The position numbers and the translations under genes are program-made. 53,747 nucleotides of DNA from Bacillota bacterium (GTDB lineage Bacteria; Bacillota_I; Bacilli_A; Izemoplasmatales; UBA1188): assembly GCA_023410715.1 (NCBI GenBank), contig JAEYPN010000028.1, forward strand, positions 1-53,747, in the 5' to 3' direction. The first letter of the stretch is position 1, and each line of letters opens with the position of its first letter. Shown here one piece after another: positions 7,622 through 16,739 of the stretch. The notes under the pieces are model-generated. The model saw only the letters and a list, made by a program, of their open reading frames with translations. It was not told the origin of the DNA and ran no database searches.

Positions 7622-9082
7622 TTAAATATTTTTCCTTTTAATAAATAATAGTGATGAAGCAATAATTACCATCATGGAAAAAATAACTTTTCTTATGCTT
7701 CCAACCTTAAAACATCCATCTTTTTTACTATTACCAGTACTTTTAGTAATACTTGAATTTATATTTGTTGTATTAACATTCAAGGTTGTATTAGTTACTG
7801 TTTCTTCACCAACTGACACATTAAATCTTTTTGTAATTCCATCAACTGTTATAGTAAGGATTGTCTCACCTTTTTTTAAACCTTTAAGTGCTAGTCCATT
7901 AACACTTAAAACATCAGGATTACTACTTGTAACCTTTATTTCTTTATATTCATGATAATTACTATTTTTTATTATTTCTAACGTCATTTCATGAGATAAA
8001 GCTAATGATTTTAAATTAATACTAAAGTCTTTAACTCTTTTTGATGGATAAATAAAACAAGTATTAACTGTGCCATTATATGTGGCTGTAATCTTGCATA
8101 CACCACTTTTTAAGACTCTTACGATTCCCCCACTAACTTTAGCGATACTTTCATCGCTTGATTTCCATTCAATTAATTGAGGATCAAAATCTAAGAGTAA
8201 TGGTTTTAAAATAAATACTTCATTTTCTGTTAAATAAATTTCTGATTTATTTAAATAAAAGCTTTCTTCAAATGTTCTTGCTGGGTTAGATAATATTTCT
8301 ACGCCAACTAGATTATTTAAGACGCTCGCATCACTAGTATAATTTCTTTTTACTGATAAGGTTTCAAGATTAGTTAAACTTAAAAGAGACGAGAAGTCAC
8401 TAATAAAGTTATTATCTAAATATAAAAATTTTAAAGATGTTAAACCGCTTAAACTAGCAATATCTTGAATATAGTTATCATTTAAAGCCAAAGTATTTAA
8501 ATCCTTTAAATTAGCTAAAGGACTTAAATCACTTATATTGTTAAAAGCAAGATAACATTTTTTAAGTTTAGTCAAATCTTTGATAAAATCGAGGGAATCA
8601 ATCTTTGTAATGCTTAAATTTAAATATTCAAGATTTACTAAATTCTTTAGCCCATTAAAAGAAGTTATATGTGATAAACCAACAAGACTTAAATAAGTTA
8701 AAGAGGTTAAATTAGCTATTGAATCTAAATCTTCAAAATCATTATTGTAATCTAATTTTAAAGATTTTAAACTTGTTAAATTTCTAATTGGCGTTAAATC
8801 TATCACTTTATTGTACCCTAAATCAAGTGACTCTAAATTTATAGCATACTCCAAACCAGTAATATCTTTAATCATTAAAGCGGGATCATTTTCAGGTGTA
8901 TCTAAATCTTTTAAAGATTTCATATCGTTAATACTTACATCACTTGTTTTTAAACCAAGTTTTTCAATCACTAATTTTTTTAGATTTTCATCTTTAAAAG
9001 TAACTTTATCATTGGCATTTATGTTTCTAACATTAAACAAAATAATAAAGCATAAGATTAGACATATAAATATTTTTTTCAT
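7622..9082 (-). CDS. internalin-like leucine-rich-repeat surface protein
   Basis: A 486-residue exported protein. Residues 1-23 are a signal peptide. About eight 21-22-residue leucine-rich repeats of the internalin type (LTSLKSLKLDYNN..., LKDLNTLALNDNYI) span about residues 80-270. Then a Big_2-like Ig domain follows (about 285-360; WKSSDESIAKVSGGIVRVLKSG) and a second one (about 370-435; VTSSNPDVLSVNGLALKGLKKG). After a Thr/Asn linker, Cys457 precedes a membrane segment (465-481) and KRK. AGGTGAT precedes the ATG, 8 bases after the oxidoreductase gene. It probably binds a polymer or host surface. Confidence 0.85.
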   Translation of the reverse strand: MKKIFICLILCFIILFNVRNINANDKVTFKDENLKKLVIEKLGLKTSDVSINDMKSLKDLDTPENDPALMIKDITGLEYAINLESLDLGYNKVIDLTPIRNLTSLKSLKLDYNNDFEDLDSIANLTSLTYLSLVGLSHITSFNGLKNLVNLEYLNLSITKIDSLDFIKDLTKLKKCYLAFNNISDLSPLANLKDLNTLALNDNYIQDIASLSGLTSLKFLYLDNNFISDFSSLLSLTNLETLSVKRNYTSDASVLNNLVGVEILSNPARTFEESFYLNKSEIYLTENEVFILKPLLLDFDPQLIEWKSSDESIAKVSGGIVRVLKSGVCKITATYNGTVNTCFIYPSKRVKDFSINLKSLALSHEMTLEIIKNSNYHEYKEIKVTSSNPDVLSVNGLALKGLKKGETILTITVDGITKRFNVSVGEETVTNTTLNVNTTNINSSITKSTGNSKKDGCFKVGSIRKVIFSMMVIIASSLLFIKRKNI

Positions 9083-9090
9083 ATAATCAC

Positions 9091-11427
9091 CTATTTCTTT
9101 GTATAATAGCCAATAAAATTCTTAAGTAGAGTATTTAAATTACTACCATTAGCACTTGATATAGTATCATTCATAATTGGGTCCCAAGCCGCAACACTTT
9201 TTAAAATTCCATTAATTCTTAAGATTTCAACAGTCGTTGAGTACTCTGCATTTTTATCAATTATTTTAGCTAGTTTTAATAAGAGTTCTTTCGTTTTTAA
9301 AACATCAGCGTTTTTACTGCTTTGGGCATAATAAGAAAAATATTTTCTTTCATCATCAGTAATATGTCCATCTTGATAAAGTTTTGATAACCAGTCATAA
9401 ACATAGCCATTACTAGGCATTAAATCTACTAAATTAATTAATTTTTCAATTACACTGTAAAAATCCGCGAATTCAATTTTTAATATCTCTTCATTGTTTA
9501 ATAATTTATATATATCGGTATCTTGAGTTAGCGAATTACTGTAATATAAAATCTCTAAGATATTAGGGTTACTACTTAGAGAACATCTTTTAGTAGCGTC
9601 AGTTAAAATTTTTTTAACTATGGTTAGTTCTTCTTTACTATTAAACGCTTTTTCCTCATCTTTTAAGATGTTTCTTAAAAAGCTAGCATCATAACTATTT
9701 ATAAACTTCTTAGCTTCCATATTAACAATTGTTTGTTCATACTTGTTTTCTGCGTTAATAATGATATCGCCAAGTAATTGACCATTACTTGCAAGCTTAT
9801 TCATTAAAGTTAAATAATCTAAATCTTGAACTGCAACTTTATTAATTATAGATAAAACGGCAGCAGTACCTGCTGATTCACCCATAATCATATATGTTGG
9901 TTCCATTCTTATTGATCCATATGCCGCATGAGATGAAGATATACAAACAGTAACAAATAGATTATCACATTCACCTTTTTTAGGGACAATTGATTTATAA
10001 CTAATTGGATAATTTCTTTTTTCTTTCCAGAAAGATCCATCAACAAGAATTTGTCCTTTTTCATTAATATAATGAGCGACCTTATGAGAGTCAAACCAAT
10101 ACGATCCTTGACCTATTGAGTAAGGGGCTGTTGTTTTATTAATCACGCCAACAATTGAAGTATTAATAATATCACTTTCGCTCATGACATAGTTTCCAAC
10201 CATTCTTCTTCCTTCTCTTAAATATATTTCAATTGGGAAGTTATCGTTATCTAAATATTCATCTTTAGCTAACCCATACTTATTTATTTCGTTTCTAACG
10301 TTCTTTGGTACTCGCTCATCAGTTGATAAAAAATATAAAAGTCCTAGAACATAATCTTTATGATCTTGATCAATTTTATTTCGTGATAAATAATCACCTT
10401 CAGCATATTCATATGACATTCCCACAAAGTCAGCTTGATTAGTATCTGTTTTTTCATTTGGCATATGACTCAAGGTTAAACCATGACCAGCATTAGGATT
10501 ATTTAAGAATACACGCGCTCTTGTTTCATACCATTCAGGATGATAATTTTCAGGCTTTGTAATTGGCAATTGATTATCTACATCAGTCGTTAATGTAAAG
10601 CGGAAACAATATGCCTGTCCTCTTCCATCACTTTCACCTTTGTTTCCTAAAGGTTTATCTTCAATAAAAGGAAGTAGTCCGCTATCAGGATCTCCTTTGA
10701 TAATATAGGGACTAGAATTAACATCTGAGCTTGAACCAGGCAAAATACCATTCATTGTTTCCCCATATGTCGCATTTGATTCTCTACCTATAACATATGA
10801 AACTTGGGAAAGTGCCATTAAATCACCTTCATAAGTCGCATCAATAAATTGCTTGCCAAAATAAGTGTTACCATTTACAGTTGTGATTGATTTAATCGAT
10901 AAGCCATCCATAGTAACCCCATTTGTTAAATCAATTGGTTCATTTAATACATATTCGACCCCATAATCATTTAACATATCAATAAAGATTTGTTGCGCAA
11001 CTTTTGGTTCAAAAGTCCACATCATTTCTAATGTGTCGTCTTTAGCACCAAAGATTTTACCAGCATTAGCTCCGACAAAATAAGAAAAATATTCTTCTCT
11101 TGTCTCACTAAACCAAGATTCGTCATTTAAATAATACGCATATACTCTTTTATAAAATTCTTTGGTCAACCCACCAATAACTGATGTCGTTGGCATATCG
11201 GTCGCCCCAAGTCCAGAAGATGTTAATCCTCCAATATTATCATTTTGACCAATTAGTAAAACACTAGCTCCTTCTTTTTTAGCCGCAATAGAGGCAATTA
11301 CTCCTGAACTAGATGCCCCATATACAATCACGTCATATTCATTATTTCCTGCTTTAACTTTTTTTGTTCCTAGTAAAAAAAATACACTTAAGCAAAGAAA
11401 AAAGACTAATATTAATTTTTTTTGCAT
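9091..11427 (-). CDS. secreted FAD-dependent oxidoreductase
   Basis: A 778-residue protein. The start was chosen at 11427 because GGAG lies 6 bases before that ATG and a -10 element at 11465-11470 puts transcription start near 11458, excluding the in-frame ATG at 11460. A signal peptide (QKKLILVFFLCLSVFFLL...) is followed by a dinucleotide-binding YDVIVYGASSSGVIASIAA motif and IGGLTSSGLGATD, as in the FAD_oxidored family (PF12831), whose members often sit in carbohydrate clusters. Conserved EATYEGDL-like and REGRRMVGNYVM blocks are present. The last 200 residues are helical and have no obvious family. The substrate is unknown. Confidence 0.8.
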   Translation of the reverse strand: MQKKLILVFFLCLSVFFLLGTKKVKAGNNEYDVIVYGASSSGVIASIAAKKEGASVLLIGQNDNIGGLTSSGLGATDMPTTSVIGGLTKEFYKRVYAYYLNDESWFSETREEYFSYFVGANAGKIFGAKDDTLEMMWTFEPKVAQQIFIDMLNDYGVEYVLNEPIDLTNGVTMDGLSIKSITTVNGNTYFGKQFIDATYEGDLMALSQVSYVIGRESNATYGETMNGILPGSSSDVNSSPYIIKGDPDSGLLPFIEDKPLGNKGESDGRGQAYCFRFTLTTDVDNQLPITKPENYHPEWYETRARVFLNNPNAGHGLTLSHMPNEKTDTNQADFVGMSYEYAEGDYLSRNKIDQDHKDYVLGLLYFLSTDERVPKNVRNEINKYGLAKDEYLDNDNFPIEIYLREGRRMVGNYVMSESDIINTSIVGVINKTTAPYSIGQGSYWFDSHKVAHYINEKGQILVDGSFWKEKRNYPISYKSIVPKKGECDNLFVTVCISSSHAAYGSIRMEPTYMIMGESAGTAAVLSIINKVAVQDLDYLTLMNKLASNGQLLGDIIINAENKYEQTIVNMEAKKFINSYDASFLRNILKDEEKAFNSKEELTIVKKILTDATKRCSLSSNPNILEILYYSNSLTQDTDIYKLLNNEEILKIEFADFYSVIEKLINLVDLMPSNGYVYDWLSKLYQDGHITDDERKYFSYYAQSSKNADVLKTKELLLKLAKIIDKNAEYSTTVEILRINGILKSVAAWDPIMNDTISSANGSNLNTLLKNFIGYYTKK

Positions 11428-11464
11428 TGTCTTCTCCATTTTGTAATTAATAAAGTACAACTTT

Positions 11465-11470
11465 ATTATA
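11465..11470 (-). promoter_or_regulatory. -10 box of the oxidoreductase/LRR operon
   Basis: TATAAT on the minus strand, 38 bases before the chosen ATG; no good -35 at the standard distance. It supports the downstream start. Confidence 0.4.
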
Positions 11471-11581
11471 ATCTAATTTATGTATCAATTACTAATAATT
11501 ATTTAAACATTAAGGATTTTTTTTGCAAAAACGCTTACTAAATGCTTTTCGTATTTTTTTAGTCAAATAAATAAAAATTAT

Positions 11582-11597
11582 GTTAGCTTTTGCTAAC
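11582..11597. promoter_or_regulatory. inverted repeat upstream of feo promoter
   Basis: GTTAGC-TTTT-GCTAAC is a perfect 6-bp inverted repeat ending 6 bases before the feoA -35 box. The half sites resemble the core of DtxR/IdeR-type iron boxes, but the spacing differs. A possible iron-repressor operator. Confidence 0.35.
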
Positions 11598-11603
11598 TTT
11601 TAA

Positions 11604-11632
11604 TTTACTTTTAAGTATTCAAATGCTATAAT
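11604..11632 (+). promoter_or_regulatory. feoAB promoter
   Basis: TTTACT (11604-11609), 17 bases, then TATAAT (11627-11632), 24 bases before the feoA ATG. Confidence 0.55.
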
Positions 11633-11656
11633 AATGTAAGAAATGAGGTTATGAGT

Positions 11657-11887
11657 ATGAATGTTGCTAACTTAAAAATAGGTGAAAAAGGGATAATAAA
11701 AAAAGTAAATGGGGCTGGTGCGCTTCGTCATCGTTTGCTTGAAATGGGAATAATTCCAGGAACCTCTGTTACATTATCAAAAATAGCGCCTCTAGGTGAT
11801 CCACTTCAAATTCAAATCAGGGGATATGAATTATCAATTAGAAAAGATGATGCTATTTTAATTGAAATTGAGGAGGCTTTAAAATGA
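11657..11887 (+). CDS. feoA: ferrous iron transport protein A
   Basis: A 76-residue SH3-like FeoA: ANLKIGEKGIIKKVNG, then LRHRLLEMGIIPGTSVTL and the C-terminal ELSIRKDDAILIEI. FeoA is a small cytosolic regulator of the FeoB G-protein channel. The start was placed at the second ATG because GAGG lies 8 bases before it and only 2 before the first ATG at 11651. Its TGA overlaps the feoB ATG (ATGA), so translation is coupled. Confidence 0.92.
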   Translation: MNVANLKIGEKGIIKKVNGAGALRHRLLEMGIIPGTSVTLSKIAPLGDPLQIQIRGYELSIRKDDAILIEIEEALK

Positions 11888-13890
11888 TTGTTGCTTTAGT
11901 TGGAAATCAAAATTGTGGAAAAACCACTTTATTTAATGAACTAACTGGTTCAAACCAACACGTTGGTAACTTTCCTGGGGTTACAGTTGATGCAAAAGTT
12001 GGAAAAATAAAAGAAGTACGAGAAAATATTGAAATTGTTGACCTACCTGGCATTTACTCCTTAACACCTTATTCTAGTGAAGAAATCCTTACCCGCGATT
12101 TTATTTTAAAAGAACATCCCGATGTTATATTAAATATCGTTGATGCGACCAATATTGAAAGAAACTTATATTTAACTTTACAATTAGCTGAACTTGGTGT
12201 ACCAATGGTTCTAGCTTTAAATATGATTGATGAAGTTAAATCAGCTGGTAACTCGATTGATATTTTAAAACTTGAAGAAAAATTAGGTATTAAAGTATGT
12301 GCTATCTCAGCATCTAAACATGAAGGAATTGAAGAGTTAATCAATCAAATAAAAAAAATTGGTTTAAGTCAAGAATTGCCTAAAATTAGTGATCTATGTA
12401 AGCCAAATTCTCCTGTTCACAGAGCAATTCACTCAATGATGATTTTAATTGGTGATCATGCTGAAAAACATAATTATCCGATCAGGTATGTTTCAACACG
12501 GGTTATTGAAGGAGACACTGAACTTGAAAATGAAATCGGCTTAAATGATAATGAAAAAGATGTGATTGGGCACATTGTTAAAGAAATGGAAAATGATGCG
12601 GGTCTTGATAGAGAAGCAGCTCTTGCTTTAATGCGATATGATTTTATTGATAACGTCTGTAAGGATACAGTCATTAGAACAAATCCTTTTACTAAGGAAC
12701 AAATTCGTAGTAATAAGATTGATAAAATTTTAACAAATAAATGGTTAGCTTTCCCAATCTTCATTTTAATCATGGGTTTAGTGTTTTATTTAACTTTTGG
12801 TTTAATTGGTTTCTATTTATCAGAATGGTTTGGTCTTACCATCGATTCCTTTGTTGAATTAATTAGAGGTGGAATGGTTTCTATTGGCTTTAATCAAATT
12901 GTTATATCTTTAGTCTGTGATGGTATCTTAGGTGGAGTTGGTTCGGTCTTATCATTTATTCCAACTATAATTACCTTATTCTTCTTCTTAAGCTTACTTG
13001 AAGATTCAGGTTATATGGCTCGTATTGCCTTTATCATGGATAAACCTTTAAGGAAGCTTGGGTTATCTGGAAAAAGCTTTGTCCCAATGCTAATTGGTTT
13101 TGGTTGTTCAGTACCAGCTATCATGTCTGCGAGAACTTTAACAAGTGAAAGAGATAAAAAATTAACGATTTTTTTAATTCCTTTTATGTCATGTTCAGCT
13201 AAATTACCAATTTTTACAGTTTTAACTGTGGCATTCTTTGGAGCTAAGTCAACACTTGTTATGATTACGATGTATGTCTTAGGCATCATCATGGCCGTTA
13301 TAACTTCAGCTTTAATAAAAATGATTGTTAAAGGTAAACCAACACCATTCATGCTTGAACTCCCAGCATATAGAATGCCAGGATCTAAATCAACACTTTT
13401 ACTTATGTGGGAAAAAGCAAAAGACTTTATTAAAAAAGCTTTTACTATTATTTTTGCCGCAACAATCATTATTTGGTTCTTACAAAGCTTTAATACTAAA
13501 CTTTATTATGTAACTGATAATGAAGAATCAATTTTAGCTGTTATAGCTAAACTTATTTCACCAATTTTTAGGCCCCTTGGTTTTGATGACTGGCGAATTA
13601 CTTCAGCAGTTATCTCAGGACTTTCAGCTAAAGAAAGTGTTGTTTCAACACTTGACGTCTTACTTGGAGATGCAGTTTTAATAGGTGACGTTTTAACACC
13701 ACTTGCAGGTTTTTCACTATTAACATTTATCTTACTTTATATGCCATGTATTGCGGCATACGCTGCTGAAAAGAAAGAACTAAATTCTTTTAAACTGGCA
13801 ACATTTTATATGATATTACAAACAGCGATAGCTTACCTTGCTGCTTTCGTCATCTATCAAATTGGAGGGATTATTTATGCATTGGTATGA
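11884..13890 (+). CDS. feoB: ferrous iron transporter FeoB
   Basis: A 668-residue inner-membrane Fe(II) transporter. The N-terminal G domain has G1 GNQNCGKTT (7-15), G3 DLPG and G4 NMID, then a helical spacer. Eight or so membrane segments follow from about residue 280, including two Gate regions: GFGCSVPAIMSARTL with its conserved Cys, and LLYMPCIAAYAAEKKE near the end. Length is slightly short of the usual 700-770, the difference lying in the spacer. It is fused to neither FeoA nor FeoC. Together with FeoA and the Cys-rich protein it forms the anaerobic iron uptake operon that would serve the [FeFe] hydrogenase and other Fe-S proteins. Confidence 0.97.
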   Translation: MIVALVGNQNCGKTTLFNELTGSNQHVGNFPGVTVDAKVGKIKEVRENIEIVDLPGIYSLTPYSSEEILTRDFILKEHPDVILNIVDATNIERNLYLTLQLAELGVPMVLALNMIDEVKSAGNSIDILKLEEKLGIKVCAISASKHEGIEELINQIKKIGLSQELPKISDLCKPNSPVHRAIHSMMILIGDHAEKHNYPIRYVSTRVIEGDTELENEIGLNDNEKDVIGHIVKEMENDAGLDREAALALMRYDFIDNVCKDTVIRTNPFTKEQIRSNKIDKILTNKWLAFPIFILIMGLVFYLTFGLIGFYLSEWFGLTIDSFVELIRGGMVSIGFNQIVISLVCDGILGGVGSVLSFIPTIITLFFFLSLLEDSGYMARIAFIMDKPLRKLGLSGKSFVPMLIGFGCSVPAIMSARTLTSERDKKLTIFLIPFMSCSAKLPIFTVLTVAFFGAKSTLVMITMYVLGIIMAVITSALIKMIVKGKPTPFMLELPAYRMPGSKSTLLLMWEKAKDFIKKAFTIIFAATIIIWFLQSFNTKLYYVTDNEESILAVIAKLISPIFRPLGFDDWRITSAVISGLSAKESVVSTLDVLLGDAVLIGDVLTPLAGFSLLTFILLYMPCIAAYAAEKKELNSFKLATFYMILQTAIAYLAAFVIYQIGGIIYALV

Positions 13891-14026
13891 TTGGGCACTA
13901 CTTGCCGTTATTGCTTTATTACTAATAGTTGTCATTAGATATTTAAAAAAGCACAAAGGTTGTCATGGCTCATGCTGTGAAGGCTGTCAAATGAAGTCAT
14001 GTTGTGAAAAGGCTAAAAAAAAATAA
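13877..14026 (+). CDS. FeoB-associated Cys-rich membrane protein
   Basis: A 49-residue protein with one N-terminal membrane helix (WALLAVIALLLIVVIRYL) followed by a cytoplasmic tail with six Cys (CHGSCC, CQMKSCC) and a Lys-rich end. This is the FeoB-associated Cys-rich protein type often found after feoB in Bacillota, thought to bind iron. GGAGGG sits 6 bases before the ATG, inside the end of feoB, which it overlaps by 14 bases. Confidence 0.85.
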   Translation: MHWYDWALLAVIALLLIVVIRYLKKHKGCHGSCCEGCQMKSCCEKAKKK

Positions 14027-14049
14027 AGTTCACTTTCAAAGTGAACTTT
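14025..14049. terminator. bidirectional terminator between feo operon and SAM-fold gene
   Basis: AAAGTTCACTTT / AAAGTGAACTTT form a 12-bp inverted repeat with a minimal loop, flanked by T-runs in both directions. It separates the convergent feo and 14052-17774 operons. Confidence 0.85.
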
Positions 14050-14051
14050 TT

Positions 14052-14882
14052 TCATAGGTAGTATTTAATTGTATCCATAATCCAATAAGAAAAGCAGGTA
14101 TGAGGATAAAGTGCTTCATATTTTTTTAAGATATTAACCCACTTTTTACCATCAGATGCATCATGCCATATATCAAAGAAAATGTAATCAACAGCATAAT
14201 TTTTCATTTCATGATCTAAAAAATCAAGCACATCCATCTCTTTAATGATAATCTTATCCTTGTTTTCAAACTGCGGTAAAATCAAATCTTGAAATAAGTT
14301 AATCACATCTTTACTTTTCTCAATAACTAAAACCTTACTTACTTCTTCTTTTAAAGAAGCCATATAAGCATAGTAACCAAGTCCTAAACCAACAGTTACA
14401 ATAAATCCATGCGCTTCTCTAAGTGGTTTTTCCATCGTTTTAATTTCGTTAGGAGTTATGCTCATCCATAGCCTGTTTTTTTCATAAACCGCTGGATAAT
14501 AAAATGGTTTATTAAAAAAACCAATCTGGGGAATGACCTTTTCATTCAAATACAAAAAGTCATCTCTTACAAAAGCCTGATAAGGCTTATACATGTCGTG
14601 TCTTAATTCAAAGTCATGACATTTTTTATTTTTAAAGCGAATATTTTGATAATACGGATTACTTGTAAATTCATTATTATCAAGTTTTTTAACCATTAAA
14701 GGAAAATATTCTTGAAATATTTCATCATCAACATCTAAATAATTTTTTAAAATAAGCGAATAAGCTCTTTCTTCACTTATGCCTATTTTAGAAACCTTAT
14801 TTATCTGATTAATCGTTATGGCACAGTCATCATTATTTAAATAATTGCTTAAAGCAGTTAAAAGTTTCTCGTTATTATCCAT
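14052..14882 (-). CDS. SAM-dependent methyltransferase-fold protein, unknown
   Basis: A 276-residue protein with no firm family. A class I methyltransferase/spermidine-synthase-like core is visible: VTVGLGLGYYAYMAS (motif I, about 163-177), KVLVIEKSKDVINLF (motif II), a KEMDVLDF strand and VDYIFFDIWHDASDG as the motif IV position. The first 150 residues are helical with a YPAVYEKNRLWMS segment. It follows the GH127 gene by 1 base, so it is cotranscribed with it and with the M42 peptidase. The target is not evident. Confidence 0.55.
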   Translation of the reverse strand: MDNNEKLLTALSNYLNNDDCAITINQINKVSKIGISEERAYSLILKNYLDVDDEIFQEYFPLMVKKLDNNEFTSNPYYQNIRFKNKKCHDFELRHDMYKPYQAFVRDDFLYLNEKVIPQIGFFNKPFYYPAVYEKNRLWMSITPNEIKTMEKPLREAHGFIVTVGLGLGYYAYMASLKEEVSKVLVIEKSKDVINLFQDLILPQFENKDKIIIKEMDVLDFLDHEMKNYAVDYIFFDIWHDASDGKKWVNILKKYEALYPHTCFSYWIMDTIKYYL

Positions 14883-14883
14883 C

Positions 14884-16731
14884 TTAATCTACTTTTGAAA
14901 AGACCGTCTCTCTAATCTTACATGCCCCATATGGATAAAGACGAATAACCTGTCCTTCAGTCTTTAGTCTTAACTTTCTTTTTAATAAATCAGGGGTAAA
15001 TAAGAAATTTCCTTCAAGAATTTTATCTTTTCTTGTGCCTGGCCATTCACTAGTTAACGATTTAATTTTGTTTTTTTTCAATAATCCACTATTTATTATT
15101 TTATAGGCTTCTACTTCAATAAATGGTAATTTTTTATCCAAATCAAAGGCTTTAGCGTTAAATTTATAAAATTTGGGTTGAGTTTTTTTTATTGCAAAGC
15201 CAATTTCCTTATCTGCGTAAATATTATAGGCTTTAAATTCCTCACTTGATCTTTCTTCTTTTTCATCAACAATTCTTTTACCTTTCATACCATAGCTATA
15301 AACAAGCACTCCTTTAGTGAAGTAACATGATTTCGGTAAAGAGACTTCTTTAATTTCCGTATTATACGAAAATGTAATAACGGTATCTTTTTTAATCTTA
15401 ATAATAAAATATTCTTTACCAACTAACCTAATTTCTTTTCCATTGACTAAAATCTTATAGTCTGTTCCATATCCTGGTTTTCTTAGATAAAATGTAAATG
15501 GTATTTCTGTTTTAATTTTAAAAGTAAACGTCTCACCAAATGGAAAGTTTGTTTTTTCATTTATTGTTACTTTCTTATTATTTATCCTAGTTTCATAAAT
15601 GCTTGACCCATATAAATTGCAGTAAATATGGTCACCTTCATTATAAAACATATTTAAAACATAGTTTGGCATAAAACGATTAACATTTCCTGGGCAGCAT
15701 TCTGTTCCTGGATTTGGGCGATATGTCATCCACTTATTTCCCCGTTTAAAATAATTATGGTTAGAATTACTAGCACTTATAAATTGATTGGCACTAGATA
15801 AATATTGTAATCCTTTAAAATCCTCAAGAATTGAACCCATGCCAGCATTAAAAATACATTTTTCTATTTTATCGCCATATTCAGCTTTTTTAAGTTCCTT
15901 TAGCATATAGCTTAATGACCAAGTATAATCAGTAATATCACATGTTTCATAGCTTCCATAATAATATGATGAATAAGTATATTCTTCAGAATCTGGACAA
16001 CCAGCTGGAAGCATATAATACCTATCTAATTTTTTAAATGCTTTTACTGATACTTCTTTATAATATGGATCATTCGTATATTTATAAAGTAAGATTCCAA
16101 GTTTACTATATTCATTATAAGTTACGCCATGAACACAAACTTTTTTCTTGCTTAATAACAATTCATCATAAAGCTCTTCAATTTTTTCTTGATTATAAAT
16201 CTTATAAGACTTAATTGCTAGTTTTAATAAATTTTCATTATGATTTATCCCATAAAGCCATAACATTATTTCCACATTCATAACATCACGGTAAGTATTA
16301 TAAATAAAACCATCGGTTATATAGTGGTTAGTAATCGAATCTATAATAAATTGATCATTATTGTATTCATATAGGGCTTTACAAGCTCTAAAAAATACCA
16401 CATGAGCCCACCTATTTCTTGTGCCATGCTTCATGATCTGTGGTCCTAAGTAATTGTCTTGATCAGGACTATTTAGCACATTATAAATAATTCTTGAGGC
16501 GTTATTAATAATGTCTTGATTATTTAGTAAAATACTTGCCCTTATATAGCCATCTAACCAGTATGCGGTTTGTTCATAAACCCACCACTTAGAATTACCG
16601 TTTGTCGAATTAAAGTCTTTTTGTCCCCATTCCACGATATCAAATGGATATCCTGATTCTTTGATGTGTCCTGTAAGTCCTGTGATTTGTGTTTTTAAAA
16701 ATGTTTTAAAAAAGCCCTGTGGTTTAATCAT
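14884..16731 (-). CDS. GH127 family beta-L-arabinofuranosidase
   Basis: A 615-residue protein of the GH127/DUF1680 family, which removes terminal beta-L-arabinofuranose units. The (alpha/alpha)6 region has the conserved GPQIMKHGTRNRWAHV block (96-111). The zinc-thiolate site known from HypBA1 (Glu-x-Cys and Cys-Cys) is visible as Glu262/Cys264 and Cys345/Cys346; the first Cys of the pair would be the nucleophile. Beta-sandwich domains follow from about 400. There is no signal peptide, so it acts on imported arabino-oligosaccharides. It starts 8 bases after the M42 peptidase. Could contribute to digestion of pectic or glycoprotein arabinan side chains. Confidence 0.85.
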   Translation of the reverse strand: MIKPQGFFKTFLKTQITGLTGHIKESGYPFDIVEWGQKDFNSTNGNSKWWVYEQTAYWLDGYIRASILLNNQDIINNASRIIYNVLNSPDQDNYLGPQIMKHGTRNRWAHVVFFRACKALYEYNNDQFIIDSITNHYITDGFIYNTYRDVMNVEIMLWLYGINHNENLLKLAIKSYKIYNQEKIEELYDELLLSKKKVCVHGVTYNEYSKLGILLYKYTNDPYYKEVSVKAFKKLDRYYMLPAGCPDSEEYTYSSYYYGSYETCDITDYTWSLSYMLKELKKAEYGDKIEKCIFNAGMGSILEDFKGLQYLSSANQFISASNSNHNYFKRGNKWMTYRPNPGTECCPGNVNRFMPNYVLNMFYNEGDHIYCNLYGSSIYETRINNKKVTINEKTNFPFGETFTFKIKTEIPFTFYLRKPGYGTDYKILVNGKEIRLVGKEYFIIKIKKDTVITFSYNTEIKEVSLPKSCYFTKGVLVYSYGMKGKRIVDEKEERSSEEFKAYNIYADKEIGFAIKKTQPKFYKFNAKAFDLDKKLPFIEVEAYKIINSGLLKKNKIKSLTSEWPGTRKDKILEGNFLFTPDLLKRKLRLKTEGQVIRLYPYGACKIRETVFSKVD

Positions 16732-16739
16732 TTGTTCTC

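Noticed and set aside
12069..13469. Long open frames antisense to feoB
   Set aside because: They mirror the codon pattern of feoB, have no ribosome sites and resemble no protein family.
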